Assembly (NCBI GenBank): GCA_018398765.1
Contig: JAHBMJ010001405.1
Span: 1-64,000 of the forward strand
From: Chromera velia
Lineage: Eukaryota > Sar > Chromeraceae
Direction of reading: 5' to 3'
DNA: 64,000 nucleotides
Notes under the pieces: generated by a model
Databases searched by the model: none
Told to the model about the DNA's origin: nothing
The model's input: only the letters and a program-made list of their open reading frames with translations
Shown: positions 25,601 to 37,025 of the stretch, one piece after another
Layout of the letters: each line of letters begins with the position of its first letter
Position numbering within the stretch: the stretch's first letter is position 1
Position numbers and translations under genes: made by a program

Positions 25601-27909
25601 GCAGGTTCGCGACAAATGGATCGAAATTCTTGAAGACGAAACTCCCCCTCATTCAACCTGTCTGTGGGGCGAGTTTGGTCAGATGCTTGACGGGACTTTC
25701 TCGGCCGTGCACTTATGGTCAGTCAGGCACAGCCGAGAGTCTCTCTCTCCATCAGAACTTCATCCAGGCAACCTTCCTTTCTTTCTTGGCTGCTTCACTT
25801 GTTCGTCTGTCCAAAACTTGCCTGTTTCCTTTCCTGCTATCGGTAATGTGACATTTTGAATATTCCTTGGTTTCTTGCTTTCTTTCTGTCCGAAATCAGA
25901 GTATTCGTTCACTTGTCCGATGAGAACTTTACTCGTTTTCTCCTCCTCATTTTGCCAAAGGGCGCTTCTGAGTAGAGAGGTGGATGCTTACTGTCTCAGC
26001 GTTGTTTTTATGATGGTAATGTAGGGGCAACTACGGCAGTAGCTCTGGTAAAGTGTATGTATGTGATGCGTTTGCTTCTCACCACCCAGGGATGGCACAC
26101 ACAGGCTTCGGCCTCTTGATCTCTCTCCCTCCTCCCGACCCTTCTCTCGTTTCGCAATTCTGTCTTTCAGTATTTTGGCCTGTTCGATTGCCTTCCTGCC
26201 TTTTCGCCTTCGTACTCGTAGAACCGTTGCCTTTCTTTCACTGCCTATGTGCTTCCTTCCATACGTCTCTATGTCGGGGCTTTTGCTTTTTTGCAAGTGC
26301 TACAATTCTGCTGCATTGAGGTTTCCGTTCTTTTCTCTTCGCGTCTATCAGTCCTAATTCTTTCTGTGTACCTCTCTGTCTGCAGGTCTGTGTACACAGG
26401 CACATACAGGTCCTCGACCTCGTCCCCCTCTAACTCCGCTCTGTTCCCCAATTCCTCTCCCACCTCTAGCACAAGCACAAGCACCACAAGCACGACCTCA
26501 AGCACGAGCACGGAAAGCCCTTGGTCGGGGGTAAACACGCCGACGGCCGCTCCAGGGGGAGGAGGAGGTGCCTGGTGGGAGAGCCCAAACGGGGCTACAG
26601 ACACGGCCCCGCCGCCCTCTGTCGAATCGGATCAAGAATCTGACAGCACGACCACTACCAGCACGAGCACACAGGCCTCAAACGATCAGACGGAAGAGAA
26701 GGAAGAAGAAAAGGAGGAAGGGGAAGAAGCGCCCGCAGAAGAGGGCGGAGGAGCGGAAAAGGAGTCGCAGGGGAATGGGGAAGGCAGCCTGGAGGCCCCA
26801 GGTGTCGCTGTTTGGGTGTGGGTAGGCGCTTCCATTGGTGCGTTGGTTTGGGTGATGGGTGTCTTCGTGTTCTGCCTCTACCTTCGGCGTCGTCGACGGC
26901 ACACCGAGCAGGCAAAAGCGGAGGACGACCTCTCCCCAGGGGCAGGCGCTCCAAAAGCTGCGTATGGTTATACAAGCAGAAGCAAGAACAAGCAGGTCGA
27001 TCAAGGCTGGAGGGGGGAAAGCGGTCCCCATAAGGTCAGATGATCCGCCTGCTGCCTGCAATTAAGTGTTCAAACTCCCCAAGGTCGCTGCGGGAGGCAT
27101 GGTCATTCAAAATTATGCGCTCTCATGGGCAGACAGTGCGACAACACACACACACACACACACGCACACACACACACACACACACACAGGGAATCAGGAG
27201 AAACAGAGAATAGAGGCGAAACAACATTACACACAACCGCGCGTACACACAAACAAATTCAAGCAGGCACAGAGCCAAGTGCACGCATAGACGCACAAAC
27301 GCACGTAGATGCCCTCGAGTAAACACAGTTGAACTTGGTGATCAAGCACACGTGCATTATCGACGCGAAGAGCATTATAAGACGCGAAGGCTGCGGTGGT
27401 CTTTGAGTGTTTTGCTGCATGTCATCTTTCCTGGCTTGCTTCCTTTGATATGCCGTTTCTGTCTTCGATCGTGCTTGCAGTCTGGCTCGGACGATCCGAA
27501 AACGATTACTCTGCCCTCTTGGGTGCACACAGCTCCTTCCCAGGGACCGCAACGGTTTCATGCTCACCATCATGGTGACAGAGACAGAGAAGCCATCGGC
27601 GTGCACAACAAGGCCTCACAGCCGCCACCTGGGTTGACGCCTACGCCCAGGAGGCCGCGGGGATTTGATGAAAACGAAACACACACAAGGAGTCCGCCAG
27701 CACGAGGCCAAGGGGGGTGGTGGGGAGGGGAATGGAGCCGGAGAGATGAAAAGGGTCACGGGGGAAGGGGGCTGAGAGGAGAAGAAGTGGAAGCACATAA
27801 TGGTGGTGGAGCAGCGGGCAGCGGGAGGGGTGTAAATACAAATAAAAGGGGGGGAGGCGGCCGGTATGGCTATGAAGAGTCTCCTATAAGTAGTGCTTTA
27901 TCACCCTAG
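17699..27909 (+). CDS. Mucin-like type I membrane protein with tandem repeats and Cys-rich ShK-like region
   Basis: Ten exons join in phase: 17699-19993, 21059-21109, 21770-21826, 22047-22336, 22969-23292, 24018-24105, 24481-24608, 25096-25191, 26386-27034 and 27481-27909 (1468 aa). The start gives a signal peptide ([16 protein letters not shown]). Residues 218-462 are seven 35-residue repeats (…[11 protein letters not shown]…LPSSTLP…). Residues about 553-647 are almost all Thr/Ser, as in O-glycosylated mucins. Exons 4-5 encode a six-cysteine region ending [11 protein letters not shown], resembling an ShK-toxin-like fold with extra spacing. Exons 6-8 encode a small alpha/beta-looking domain ([19 protein letters not shown]…) of the SEA/ferredoxin-like kind common in protist surface proteins. 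A second Thr/Ser stretch, an acidic stretch, one membrane helix (about 1250-1273, [16 protein letters not shown]) and a basic RRRRR stop-transfer follow, then a Gly-rich cytoplasmic tail. Likely a cell-surface adhesin or wall protein; ligand unknown. If the last intron is retained, translation stops at 27043 instead. Confidence 0.8.
18350..19084 (+). repeat. 105-bp coding minisatellite, seven copies
   Basis: Units start at 18350, 18455, 18560, 18665, 18770, 18875 and 18980, each 35 codons, in frame within exon 1 of the mucin-like gene. Copies differ at a few positions, for example GGTAAGTGAT versus GGTGACTGAT near the unit end. The near-identity shows recent expansion or homogenisation. Confidence 0.95.
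19360..19636 (+). repeat. ACN-rich coding tract (poly-Thr)
   Basis: Dense ACA/ACC/ACT triplets encode runs of Thr with occasional Ser, Pro and Ala in the extracellular part of the mucin-like protein. Codons are mixed rather than a single repeated triplet, which suggests selection on the amino acid as well as slippage. Confidence 0.9.
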
Positions 27910-28255
27910 CAAAACAAGATTGTCACAACATTTTTTTCACTTCAAAACAATTGTATACTGACATTTTAAAATAATATTTAAAGTTTGACTTAAAGATATA
28001 AAACTATAAATAATAAGATGAAATTAAACGAAATTATTATTGATATGATAAACTCAGATAGACCTAGTTAATCACATACATTTTTTTATAGAATGACTAG
28101 CAGAATCTAGAGCAGAATATTTTTTTAAAAAATCAGTTCTGAGCTTTTTTAAAACGACTAACAATTTTTTTTTAATAAACTAGGCGACCAATCCCATAAA
28201 AAAAAAGAAAAATAAATACCAAAATCTCATTTTTAGTTTTTTTGTCTTTTTTTTT
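27910..28255. other. AT-rich block
   Basis: Abrupt change to AT-rich sequence right after the mucin-like stop codon, ending at the 5' edge of the LINE. It carries CTAGGCGAC at 28180-28188, the same first nine bases as the inverted repeat of the transposon at 2149, followed by an A run. It may include the 3' UTR and remains of a mobile element. Confidence 0.5.
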
Positions 28256-31200
28256 GGAAAGCTGTGCATCTGCATAATGATGTCACACGCTGTGGCCAGC
28301 AGCCCGTGGGCACTCGATCGAGTCCCCGGCCGCCGGAGGACCCGGGTGCCGCGCATCGTGCATGAGGGAGGGAGACAGCCCAGAGATCATCATAAGAAGA
28401 AATCTGAAGGAAGTAAAAAAAACCGAGTCGAGAGCGGGAGAGAAAGTGAGGCAAAGCAGAGAAAAACTTGAAAAAGAAAAAAGTGAGGAAGCTGAGAATG
28501 AATTCAGAGAAGCAAAAAAAGAGCTACACATAGCAAGCAAGGAGAGAAGAAAGGCCATGCGAAAAGAAGCAGCGAGACAGAAATACAAAAGAATTGAAGA
28601 GATAAAGAAAGAGATCAGAGAGCCAGGAGGAGCATGGAAGATCTCGAACAAGCTAGGCAAAAAGAAAGAGGTCAGAAAGGAAAACGCGCTGACAGAGGAT
28701 GAGAAGGCAAAGGGATGGGCAGAACAATGGAAGGAGAACGAGGAGGAAACAAGGGAACAGGATAAGCAACTCACCTTTACAGACAGAAAGTCAGGAAAAG
28801 TAGTAAAAGCGAGGGTAACCAACTTATGCCAGATTTTTGAGGCTCTCACAGAAGCAAGAGAATGGAGGATAAGAACAGACAGTGTAAGAGACTGGATGAA
28901 GAAAACAGGAAATCCAAAGAAGGCAGCAGGGAAAGACGGAATGCCCCCAGGCGTCTTAGGGGTGATGGCAAAGTCAGAGTCGGTGGTTGACTGCTACAAC
29001 TGCTTACTGAATGTGTGTGCTCGCTTTGCATAGTGGCCAGAGGGATGGAATGATCTAGTGATTGCTGCTGTCCTGAAGCCAGAAAAACCGCAAAACGTAC
29101 AGAAAGGACACAGACCAATTCACTTGGATTCTGCAGATGCGAAGTGGGGAGAACTGGGAATCAGAGATGCGGTAGAGAAAGAGGGGAGCAGGAAAAGGAA
29201 TGAAGTGCAGTTTGCATATAGGAAAAGGGTGGGGACTCTGAATACTATTTTTCTTTTGCTTCAATCGATTGCACGTTTTGAGTGTCTGTATGTTTCTTTC
29301 ATTGATTTTATGAGCGTGTTTGATGAAGCGAGTCATCGGATGATGGAAGTTCAACTGAGAAAGCATGGAATGTCAGAAAAAACCATCAAGTGGGTGGCCG
29401 CATCTCTCCAGAACATCAGGGCAAGGGTGAGGGGAACGGACTGGTGGTTCAGAGAAAGCAAGGGGTCAAAGCAAGGCGGGCCGGCCGGGCCTTCTTTGTT
29501 TTCTGCATATATTAACGACATGCCAGAAAAGATTAAGAAGAGAGCAAGGCTGACAGGGAGGGGGCCAAAGCTCCAGAGAGATGCAGACGGGTTGGAGGAA
29601 GACTTCCCCGTCGGCCTTTTCGCAGACGACACCTACCTGAAGTCAGCGGAGGCAAAGGAGATGGAAAGATTGCTGAGAGCTCTTGAGGAATACGTAGAGC
29701 CCCTCAGACTTCTTTTGTCAGACAAATTAAGGTTCGTCAAGTTCTGTTGGTCAGAAAGGGAAAGAGGAAGAAAGGAATCTTTTGTTTTGGGAGGAAAAGA
29801 ATTAGAGCAGGCAAAGGAATACCCATATCTTGGTTTGTTGTTGACAGAAGATTGCTCAGTAGATGTAATGATGAGAGAAAGAACAGTGAAAGCAGAAAGA
29901 CTCTTTTTTGTGCTAAAAAGTAAGATCACATCAGCAGAAGAGATTCCTCCAGCCACTTGCTTCCATTGGTTCAAACAGACAGTGTGTGCCGTATGGCTGT
30001 ATGGCTGTGAAGTGCATTCACATTCGCAGGAGTCTTTGGCAGACTTCGATTGATTGCAGAGGAGGTTCATTCGATGGGTTTTCCAGTTGAGAGAGAAAGA
30101 AAGCATACATATAACCTTTTTAGAGGTAGGCTTGCTCCTCATTGACTTAGTTGTAGCTCAGAGAACGCTGTTGTGGGCACAGAAAGTTTTGAAGAAAGCA
30201 AGAAATACACCAACAGGCCATACGCTTGCCAAGTCAATTCAAGAGGGGGTGGACAGTGATTTGAAGGGGGGAAGACAACATCCTTTTCACTTTTTTCCTC
30301 ATCTAAAGAAATGTGCTCAAACTCTTTTTCCACACAGACGAAGTAACCCTTTTTGTATCAGGAAAGAGCCAGAAGTAGCAGGAAGACAGCCGACATTTGA
30401 ACAGAGAGACCAGATAGTAAGATGGGTTAGCGCACTACAGAGAGAATCGGTGGCAAAAAGAAAGAACAAAGTCTTTGCGGAAAGAATAGAGAGCGCAATG
30501 CAAAAGAGAAAAGAAAACAAGAGAAAAGAACTGCAAGAAAGATCATTGATGCATCCGATTCACACTGTAATATCAAACGGAAACCGCTTGAACTTGTGGC
30601 TGCACAGCAAACAGACAGATGAAAGAAACAGAGAAAACGGTCTCTCAATTGAGAGAAAAAGCATTGGGCGGACCCCTGTGTGCTACAGAAAGGTTGCACC
30701 CTGGTCAGTCCACAGAAGAAGAGCAGCATTCAGGGTGGGAGAGAGGAGTCTTGAGGTCAATAAGGGGAAATTCTCTCTTGATGGAGGGAAGGGGACCCCG
30801 CTGCACGACAGAAAATGCATTGTTTGCTCTGATCTTCTTGCTATCCAGGTGGTTGAAGACGAAATGCACGTTCTGACCGAGTGTCTCTTGCATGATGCCG
30901 AGAGGGCTGTTTGCTTTCAGGCTCTTTCAGACACATAGAATGAAGGGAGGGGGGAAAGAGCAGCAGGAAAGCCAAAATGGGGAGAGGGGATAAACAAGAG
31001 GACAGAAAGGCTTGCTTTGTTTTCTTTTCTTTTAAGTGAGACAGATGGAAGCATCGACAAGTTTTTGAAGGATGTTGTCATAAAACGAGCTGCCGTAAAG
31101 GAATACCGCAAAAGAAATGTATACAGCCTACAAGATGTATCAAGCATCTAGCTGGACCAAGCCCACCAAATCCTTTGGACAAATGAAAAGGAAAGAAACA

Positions 31201-31610
31201 AAAGACAGGCAGAGTATTCAGTAATATGGCAGCAAATGAAGCAAGCAAAGGAAGAGGGAGAAACCAAAGGGTTGAGTGACTGGGAAGTAATGAGATTGGC
31301 CTCTAATCGATTGACCATTTATTTTGAGATGCCTCCGTTTGAAGCCTGTTTGAACTCCGCCGGGTCGATCGGCGGGCCGCAGCATCGTCAGTGAGAGTTG
31401 ATTGATTACAGTCTTTCGCATGCGATTGATAGTAATTGATTGATTATCACGTAAACAGTTTGCGGCACAGGTCTTTTTGGCCTGTGCGGGCCGGTCAGGA
31501 AGGTCTGACGCGTGTATGCGCTTTTCCTGGACGCCGCACGTCGAGCGCTCGGCATTGGGGCAGGAGGCCAATCCTCTAAACATTAATCCTATCCTATCCT
31601 ATCCTATGCA
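28256..31610 (+). mobile_element. LINE (non-LTR retrotransposon), 5'-truncated and decayed, with ATCCT tail
   Basis: Reverse-transcriptase LINE on the plus strand. The coding frame runs from about 28278 to 31394 in a single reading frame. Its order is a charged linker, RT palm (AGKDGMPPGVLG near 28930, GHRPIHLDSA near 29107, FIDFMSVFDEASH near 29300, GSKQGGPAGPSLFSAYIND near 29465, FADDTYL near 29620, YPYLGLLLTED near 29820), then a long basic region with a C-x2-C…H…C zinc-knuckle-like motif near 30815-30870. No endonuclease domain is seen, consistent with 5' truncation. The 3' end runs into an ATCCT pentamer tail at 31586-31606, the usual place for a LINE-specific short tandem tail. The exact 5' edge is uncertain. 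Confidence 0.85.
28278..31394 (+). pseudogene. LINE reverse transcriptase ORF, interrupted
   Basis: One continuous frame with four internal stops: TAG at 29031, TGA at 30051, TAG at 30936 and TAG at 31149; the frame then ends with TGA at 31392. There is no frameshift in about 3.1 kb. At 30051 the context (DFD-stop-LQRRFIRW) suggests CGA to TGA. The RT active-site pair is FADD rather than the commoner YADD. The protein could not be made at full length, so this copy is inactive but fairly young. Confidence 0.82.
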
Positions 31611-31766
31611 TGGATGCAAACCGGCTACAGGGTTGCGTGTATCCCTAAATTCCATTAAATTCAATTAAAATTTGACTGATGACATATATAAGGCTTTTTT
31701 TACCTTTTCTAGGCAGTAGATGGCGGGAAGCATCCGGAACATAAATCCTATCCTATCTCATCCTAA
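31611..31766 (+). mobile_element. Second LINE 3'-end fragment
   Basis: The sequence ending AACATAAATCCTATCCTAT (31739-31757) resembles the 3' end of the LINE at 31577-31604, again followed by degenerate ATCCT units up to 31766. I read this as a second, severely truncated copy of the same or a sister family placed directly downstream. Confidence 0.5.
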
Positions 31767-32265
31767 CCCGTTTTTGTAAGGCAATTTTACATAGCTAGTT
31801 ACATAGCTGATCTGTCGGATATATTGAAAAATTAGACGCTGAATGGATATACTAATGAATGTATCTAAATATTCCACAACTGTAATTCTCACTTCATTTT
31901 TTAAATGACTGAAACGATACAGAGTGACTTCAGTTAGGATTTCAATCCTCTTCGGCGCCAGGCCCTCCCATGGTGAACGATACAATTTGCTTTGCAAACC
32001 CATGGTTCCCACTGCCACCCTTGGCAGATCGACTCTCCGCTGTCAGTCTCTGCATTTCGGTCAATTCGTTGCTTCCTTCTCGTCCTCCCCCCTCGCCTTC
32101 GTTTCGGTTGGTTTCGGCAAAGACTCGGGATCAGCAATGAGAGACAGAGAAGGCAACGCTCCCGACCGTCGCTGATCGAACTCTAGTAAGAGCTGCAGGA
32201 GTCAAAGAGACACGGAGGCAGCTGCTCCACTTCATGAGATTTCACAAGAAAAGAAAAAAATTTCC
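31767..32265. other. Intergenic
   Basis: Spacer between LINE remains and the 3' end of the minus-strand gene at 32266. No coding or RNA signal recognised. Confidence 0.5.
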
Positions 32266-35200
32266 CTAATGAGACATACCGGCAGAATATCCTGACAGCA
32301 CAACAAGAGATAATACGCACACGTGCACTAAAAAAGATTGTGCTGAGGAGAGCATACTTATGCATGCTGTGGTCATCTGGTGGAGCAAATTTCCAGGAGC
32401 GCGAGCAAAAGCGTCATGGCCCGAGACCTCAACCGACCGGCCACTGACCTTTCCAGGGAGCGCGAAAGTGTTTCCTAAGCCCCCCGAGGAGAAGTCCGAC
32501 ACTGCACTTTTCAACCTGCATGCAAAATCGGGGAGGTAGACAGGCAGACAGAAAGATCAATTGGCCCCGGTCTGGACGATCAGAAAGAAAGTCGACGGTC
32601 ACAGACGACGAGTGCAAGGAGAGAGAGACATGCAGAAAGACCCTTTGAATGAAAGGAATTAATGCGGGGAGGGAGGAGAGGCCGATAGATACATCGATCG
32701 AGTGAAAGAAACAACACTGATATCAACAGTGTCGAATTAACGAAAGTAGTGCTCTGCCTTCTCTCTTGCCATCTTATCCCGTTTTGGGGTCAGAGAGCGC
32801 GACATAGTAAAGAGAGAGTTTGCGTATGTACTTGCGCCCTGTGGGGAGGTCTTGTCAGAAAACATTTTGCGACTCACTGCAGCTTCTGAGAAAGATCGAA
32901 CAAAAGCAAGCAAGAAAGAAAGAAAGAAAGAATCGGGCGACAGTTATCAATGACAGGCAGGCTTCAGGCGAGCGAAAAAAAAGGAAGAGCCGCAGCGCAG
33001 GACAGACAAAGAAAAGAAGAAAGAAATAACAGGAGAGAGGGAGCACGAGAGAGAAGACAGCTAACACGGCTGCTTGTCTGTCCCGTTGACCGGACCTGCT
33101 TCTCTCTGTCAAGAAATATCTACAGCCAGTCCGACATTTGTGTGGATCACGAGAGTGACCCGAGCAACTGGAGAGCTTTGGCGGACAGACCGACAAAGAG
33201 ACAGTATTACCATTTCCCCTCGTCTTTCTCGGTCATAGGTAGACAGACCGATAGACAGAGGGCATCATTCTTTTCCCTTTCTCAAGCAAAAAACAAAAGC
33301 AAGGGAGGCAGAGAGACCTCGGTGTAGCCACTGCAGAAACGCAAGTGCTTGCAAAATGTCCATATGCATTGGCTCGCTAGGAAAACAGAAAAACTCAACT
33401 GAGCAGCCTACCGATGCACACAGAGGCCCGTGGAGATTGCCGCTCTGAGCACGGACTTCGCGTGATGGAGCATCACGGGGGGGACGCCCCTCCATGAGGG
33501 CGGGGGGTGCTGCGACTGCTGTTGGCCTTGCAGGAGGCTGACACTCCTCTGTGACGATGCGCCGTTCTGTGCTGCCTGTTTCTCTTTCTCTCGTGGTTGG
33601 TGCTGACCCCCCAGCGCCTGCGCCTGCACCGTGCAGAGCTTGGAAAGAGCCTCGGCCTGCGCTTTGCACTGCTGGACCAGCTCTTCTGCTTCTCGGGGCA
33701 GGAGTGCCTGAAAACTTCCACAAAACAGTGACCCAATAAAAAAGGTGAAGATGCGAAATGTATACAAAAGGTTGGAGACGAGGTTGTGTTCTTCGGCTTA
33801 TTTATGAGTCTTCTGCAGTGGATTCCATGCAGAACATGCTCCATCCAGGCTTTCTCATCATGTACTCTTTTTCTTTAGTAGGCTTTTACACACGTCCACG
33901 ACTCAGAACCGCCCCCACACAGGAAAAAACTGAGGGGACAGGAGCTTTCGGATTTTCTGTTCACGACAAGGAGGAGGTGTTCTTCAAATCAATTATCAAT
34001 TACGAACGACTGAGGGGACAGAAATGCACAAAATTTTCCAGCCGGGATGAATTCACTGCACAAAGGGATCGGCCACTTTTCCTCTTACCAATCATCTTAC
34101 CAGACGGCTCACTTTTCTTCAGGCAACAGGCGGGACTGAAAAGAAAGTGCACTACACTCAATGCAGTGTCCGAACCAGGGAGCCAACCATCCAGCCAACG
34201 GTTTCAAAAAGTGTTCGGTAAGCTTTTTTACTTTTTCCTTTTCCTCGGACTGTTAGAGGACTGAAGGAGAAAAAGGACAACAAAATTGCCAAGCCGCCTT
34301 AATTTCTCCCTTGTGCCAATCCTCGACTCACGTGCTGTTCCATTTTGTGTTTGCAGAAGCTGACAAAGACTGGCCAGCCGAATCTGTGCTCGTTGACGGG
34401 AAACCTTGCCGAGAAGCATCCGAAACTGGGTCAGCGAAGAAATAGAGCAGAGGCTTTGACGTCGATCGAGCGATCAGCTTGGTTAGTGTACACACATTTT
34501 GCTTCATGGAAAAGACAGGCTTCAACCAGAGCAGAAGAAAAACGAAAACATACAGAAGCACACAAAGAGAAAAAAAGGTAGAAAAAGGAAAAACGGCTGC
34601 GGTGCAGAGAATGGCAACCGCGGTGTGAGAGAGAAAATGGAAATACCGACCGGAGACAAAACCGATTGTGAAGAGTTTTTGCGACTCCCTTGCTCTGTAA
34701 AGTCTCAGCTTTTAGCGGGGAGACGAAAAGAAAGATCCTGTACGTACACACAGAAATGGGATAACGTGCGTGAGAGGAGAGAGAGAGAGAGAGAGAGGCC
34801 GGAGGACGGACCCGAAACGGGGGATATGAACAGGACGGACGCGCATTCAACTTGACATCGCCACACGAGGACGCAAGAAAAATGTTCCCCTTTTCTGTGT
34901 TTATGCAATCTCGAATATTGACATTGGCAAAAACACACAAAAACCGACAGAGAGACTTTATGTTTCTTGCGTTCTCCTTCTCTTCACACACATGCACACA
35001 CACACACACACACACACAGGGGGAGGGTGCTGAAGCGGAGACAGCCAGAATCACCGAGAGAGCGCGGCAGGAAGGGCAACGAGCGGAAGGCCCGCCAATG
35101 CTTCCACTTCACGCATCCTTCGAGTATCAATCCCCCTACCTCTGGATTGCACCCGCAAGGTAGTGTTGCGCTCCAGTGAGTGCAGTCAGGCACCTCTCGT

Positions 35201-37025
35201 CCCCCAGCAACGTCCCTCTGCGTTGGGTCCACTGCCTCATTCTGGTAGCGCCCATACCTGCATGCAGCGTTAGTTGATGTTACAGCACTGTCATTTCATT
35301 TGTAGCCATACGCACCTATCCCCATCAGGTCGCTGATTCCCACTCAACCACAGGGAGAGCAAACACGGACTGCATGGAAAGAAGTTGGTCTTAATACAGC
35401 GCATTCACGCACCCAAACGGACAAGGGCGAACACGAGACAGCATTTTCGTTTGTTCGCGAAATCGCGGACGGTCAGATGGATGAACGGGCATCCCGCACC
35501 CGCATTTGTTTTTGTTCTCTTTCGCTCTCATTCCAGGCAGCCACGCAGACAGGCGGGAAGGTAAGAAGGCAGGCAGGCAGGCAGGCAGGCAGGATGCCGT
35601 ACACACACACGCAACACCAACCGTCTGGGTCCAAAGGGGGCACTTGTGTGACCTGCAGGGTTCCTCCCTCTTCCTTCTTGCCCCCGCCGCCCCTCACCCC
35701 TTTTCCCTTTGCTCTCTCTTTTGCGGCCAATCTTTTCTCCTTTTCCGCAACGCGTTCTGCCTCCCTCTCGCGCAGGCGCATCTGCACCGCCCTGCCATGC
35801 TGCACCCATGCACTCTCGCAAGAGAGAGAGAGAGAGAGAGAGGGTGCAAAGGGGGGGTCCTTCAGAAATAGATAGAGGCCTATTGCTGATCTAACAGGCA
35901 TCCCCTCCCCCTATCGAAAAGCTGTCATTCATACGTGAACGAACGCAAAGAGCAGCTCAGCTCCATCCCTTTATCCGTCGATCCAGCCACCCTGTTTGCT
36001 TAGGTTTGCCGATGTATCCACACAAGCAGATGTAGATCATAATTTCCGGCAGGAGAGGAAGAAGAATGGAAGGAGGAAGAGGAAGGGGGGGCGGTAGAGG
36101 AAGACATGCCGGCAAGCAGGCTGAGCGATAGCTAGAGAAGAAAGGGAAAAGGAGGGGGGAGGTAGTGAGATCGCGGGAGCATATTATACGCACAGGGGGG
36201 TAAAAGGAAAAAATAGTCAACAGAGGGAGGGAGATAAAAGAAGCTTAGCAACTAACTCTCGATTCGGGGCCAGCACATGTACGAGCAGAACAAGAGTTGT
36301 GTGGGAAAAAAAAAAAAACTATCAGGAATTAAGTCAATAGGCCAGTGAAAAAAGAGGGGAATCGGGAAGGGGAGCTTCTTCTCCTAACTGTGCTCACCTC
36401 TCGCTGGCGAAAATGGATTCTTCTCATTTGTAAGAGTTCTTCCACAGCCCTGAAAGGATCCATTGAGTCAGCGAGACAAACGGAAAGACAGACAGAGAAG
36501 TCAGTGTACTCTTTCTCTCCCGTTCCCGCTATATTGCTGCATGGCTTGCTATCGATCTTAGACACACCCAGCAAGCACGCGCGCACGCGCACCCGCAGAC
36601 GCGTGCACGCACATTCGAAACAGACACAAGCTTGTCGAGACCTGCTGCTGCAACGCTGCTGAGACACTTTCACAGGCAGGTCGAGTGCCTCTGTCCAACT
36701 CAACAACCGCAAGGAAGAAAAGAAAAAAAGAGGGAAAAACGGAGAAGACAAAGAGAGCAACAAAGCAGACTGGCTCGATCACCCCAGTTCCCGTCCACTT
36801 GCCCCCTCTGAAGAATCCTGAAACATCTCCACTTGCCAATTCGGTCACCCTCTCCTTCCACCCCCCCCCCCGGTGCCGTTCCTTCCTCTTACCACTCGAA
36901 GGAAGGCAATTCCTTTCCGCACCTACCCATGCACCCAACCGACCGACCCACCAGGCATACAGAGGGACCTCCTCGTCGTCCACGATCCCGAGCCTCCCTG
37001 CCTCCAGAGTGCCGCTAAGCTGCAT
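32266..37025 (-). CDS. Unrecognised multi-exon gene, coiled-coil-like segments
   Basis: Exons inferred on the minus strand: 37025-36948, 36817-36783, 36698-36642, 36449-36398, 35814-35653, 35369-35316, 35257-35194, 34694-34651, 34425-34332, 33707-33412 and 32515-32266. Each has GT/AG borders and all joins keep phase except that between 35653 and 35369, where a small exon may be missing or a donor misplaced. The product starts MQLSGTLEAGRLGIVDDEE and continues with a charged helical stretch (MRLREREAERVAEKEKR) and a lysine/glycine run. Later come HKMEQHALLPREAEELVQQ, which has heptad-like spacing, a Gln-rich stretch (LLQGQQQSQHPPPSW), and a last exon with SAVSDFSSGGLGNTF and a hydrophobic end. 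I do not recognise a family. The gene lies tail-to-head after NAA35 on the same strand. The last exon may be spliced further, because a donor GTATGT occurs near 32280. Confidence 0.5.

Noticed and set aside
34967-35163. Plus-strand exon-like segment after a CA repeat (GEGAEAETARITERARQEG…)
   Set aside because: Has acceptor and donor, but no phase-compatible neighbours were found, and it lies in an intron of the minus-strand gene.
35537-35562. Plus-strand 24-bp micro-exon with good borders
   Set aside because: Too short and isolated; chance GT/AG next to a CAGG repeat.
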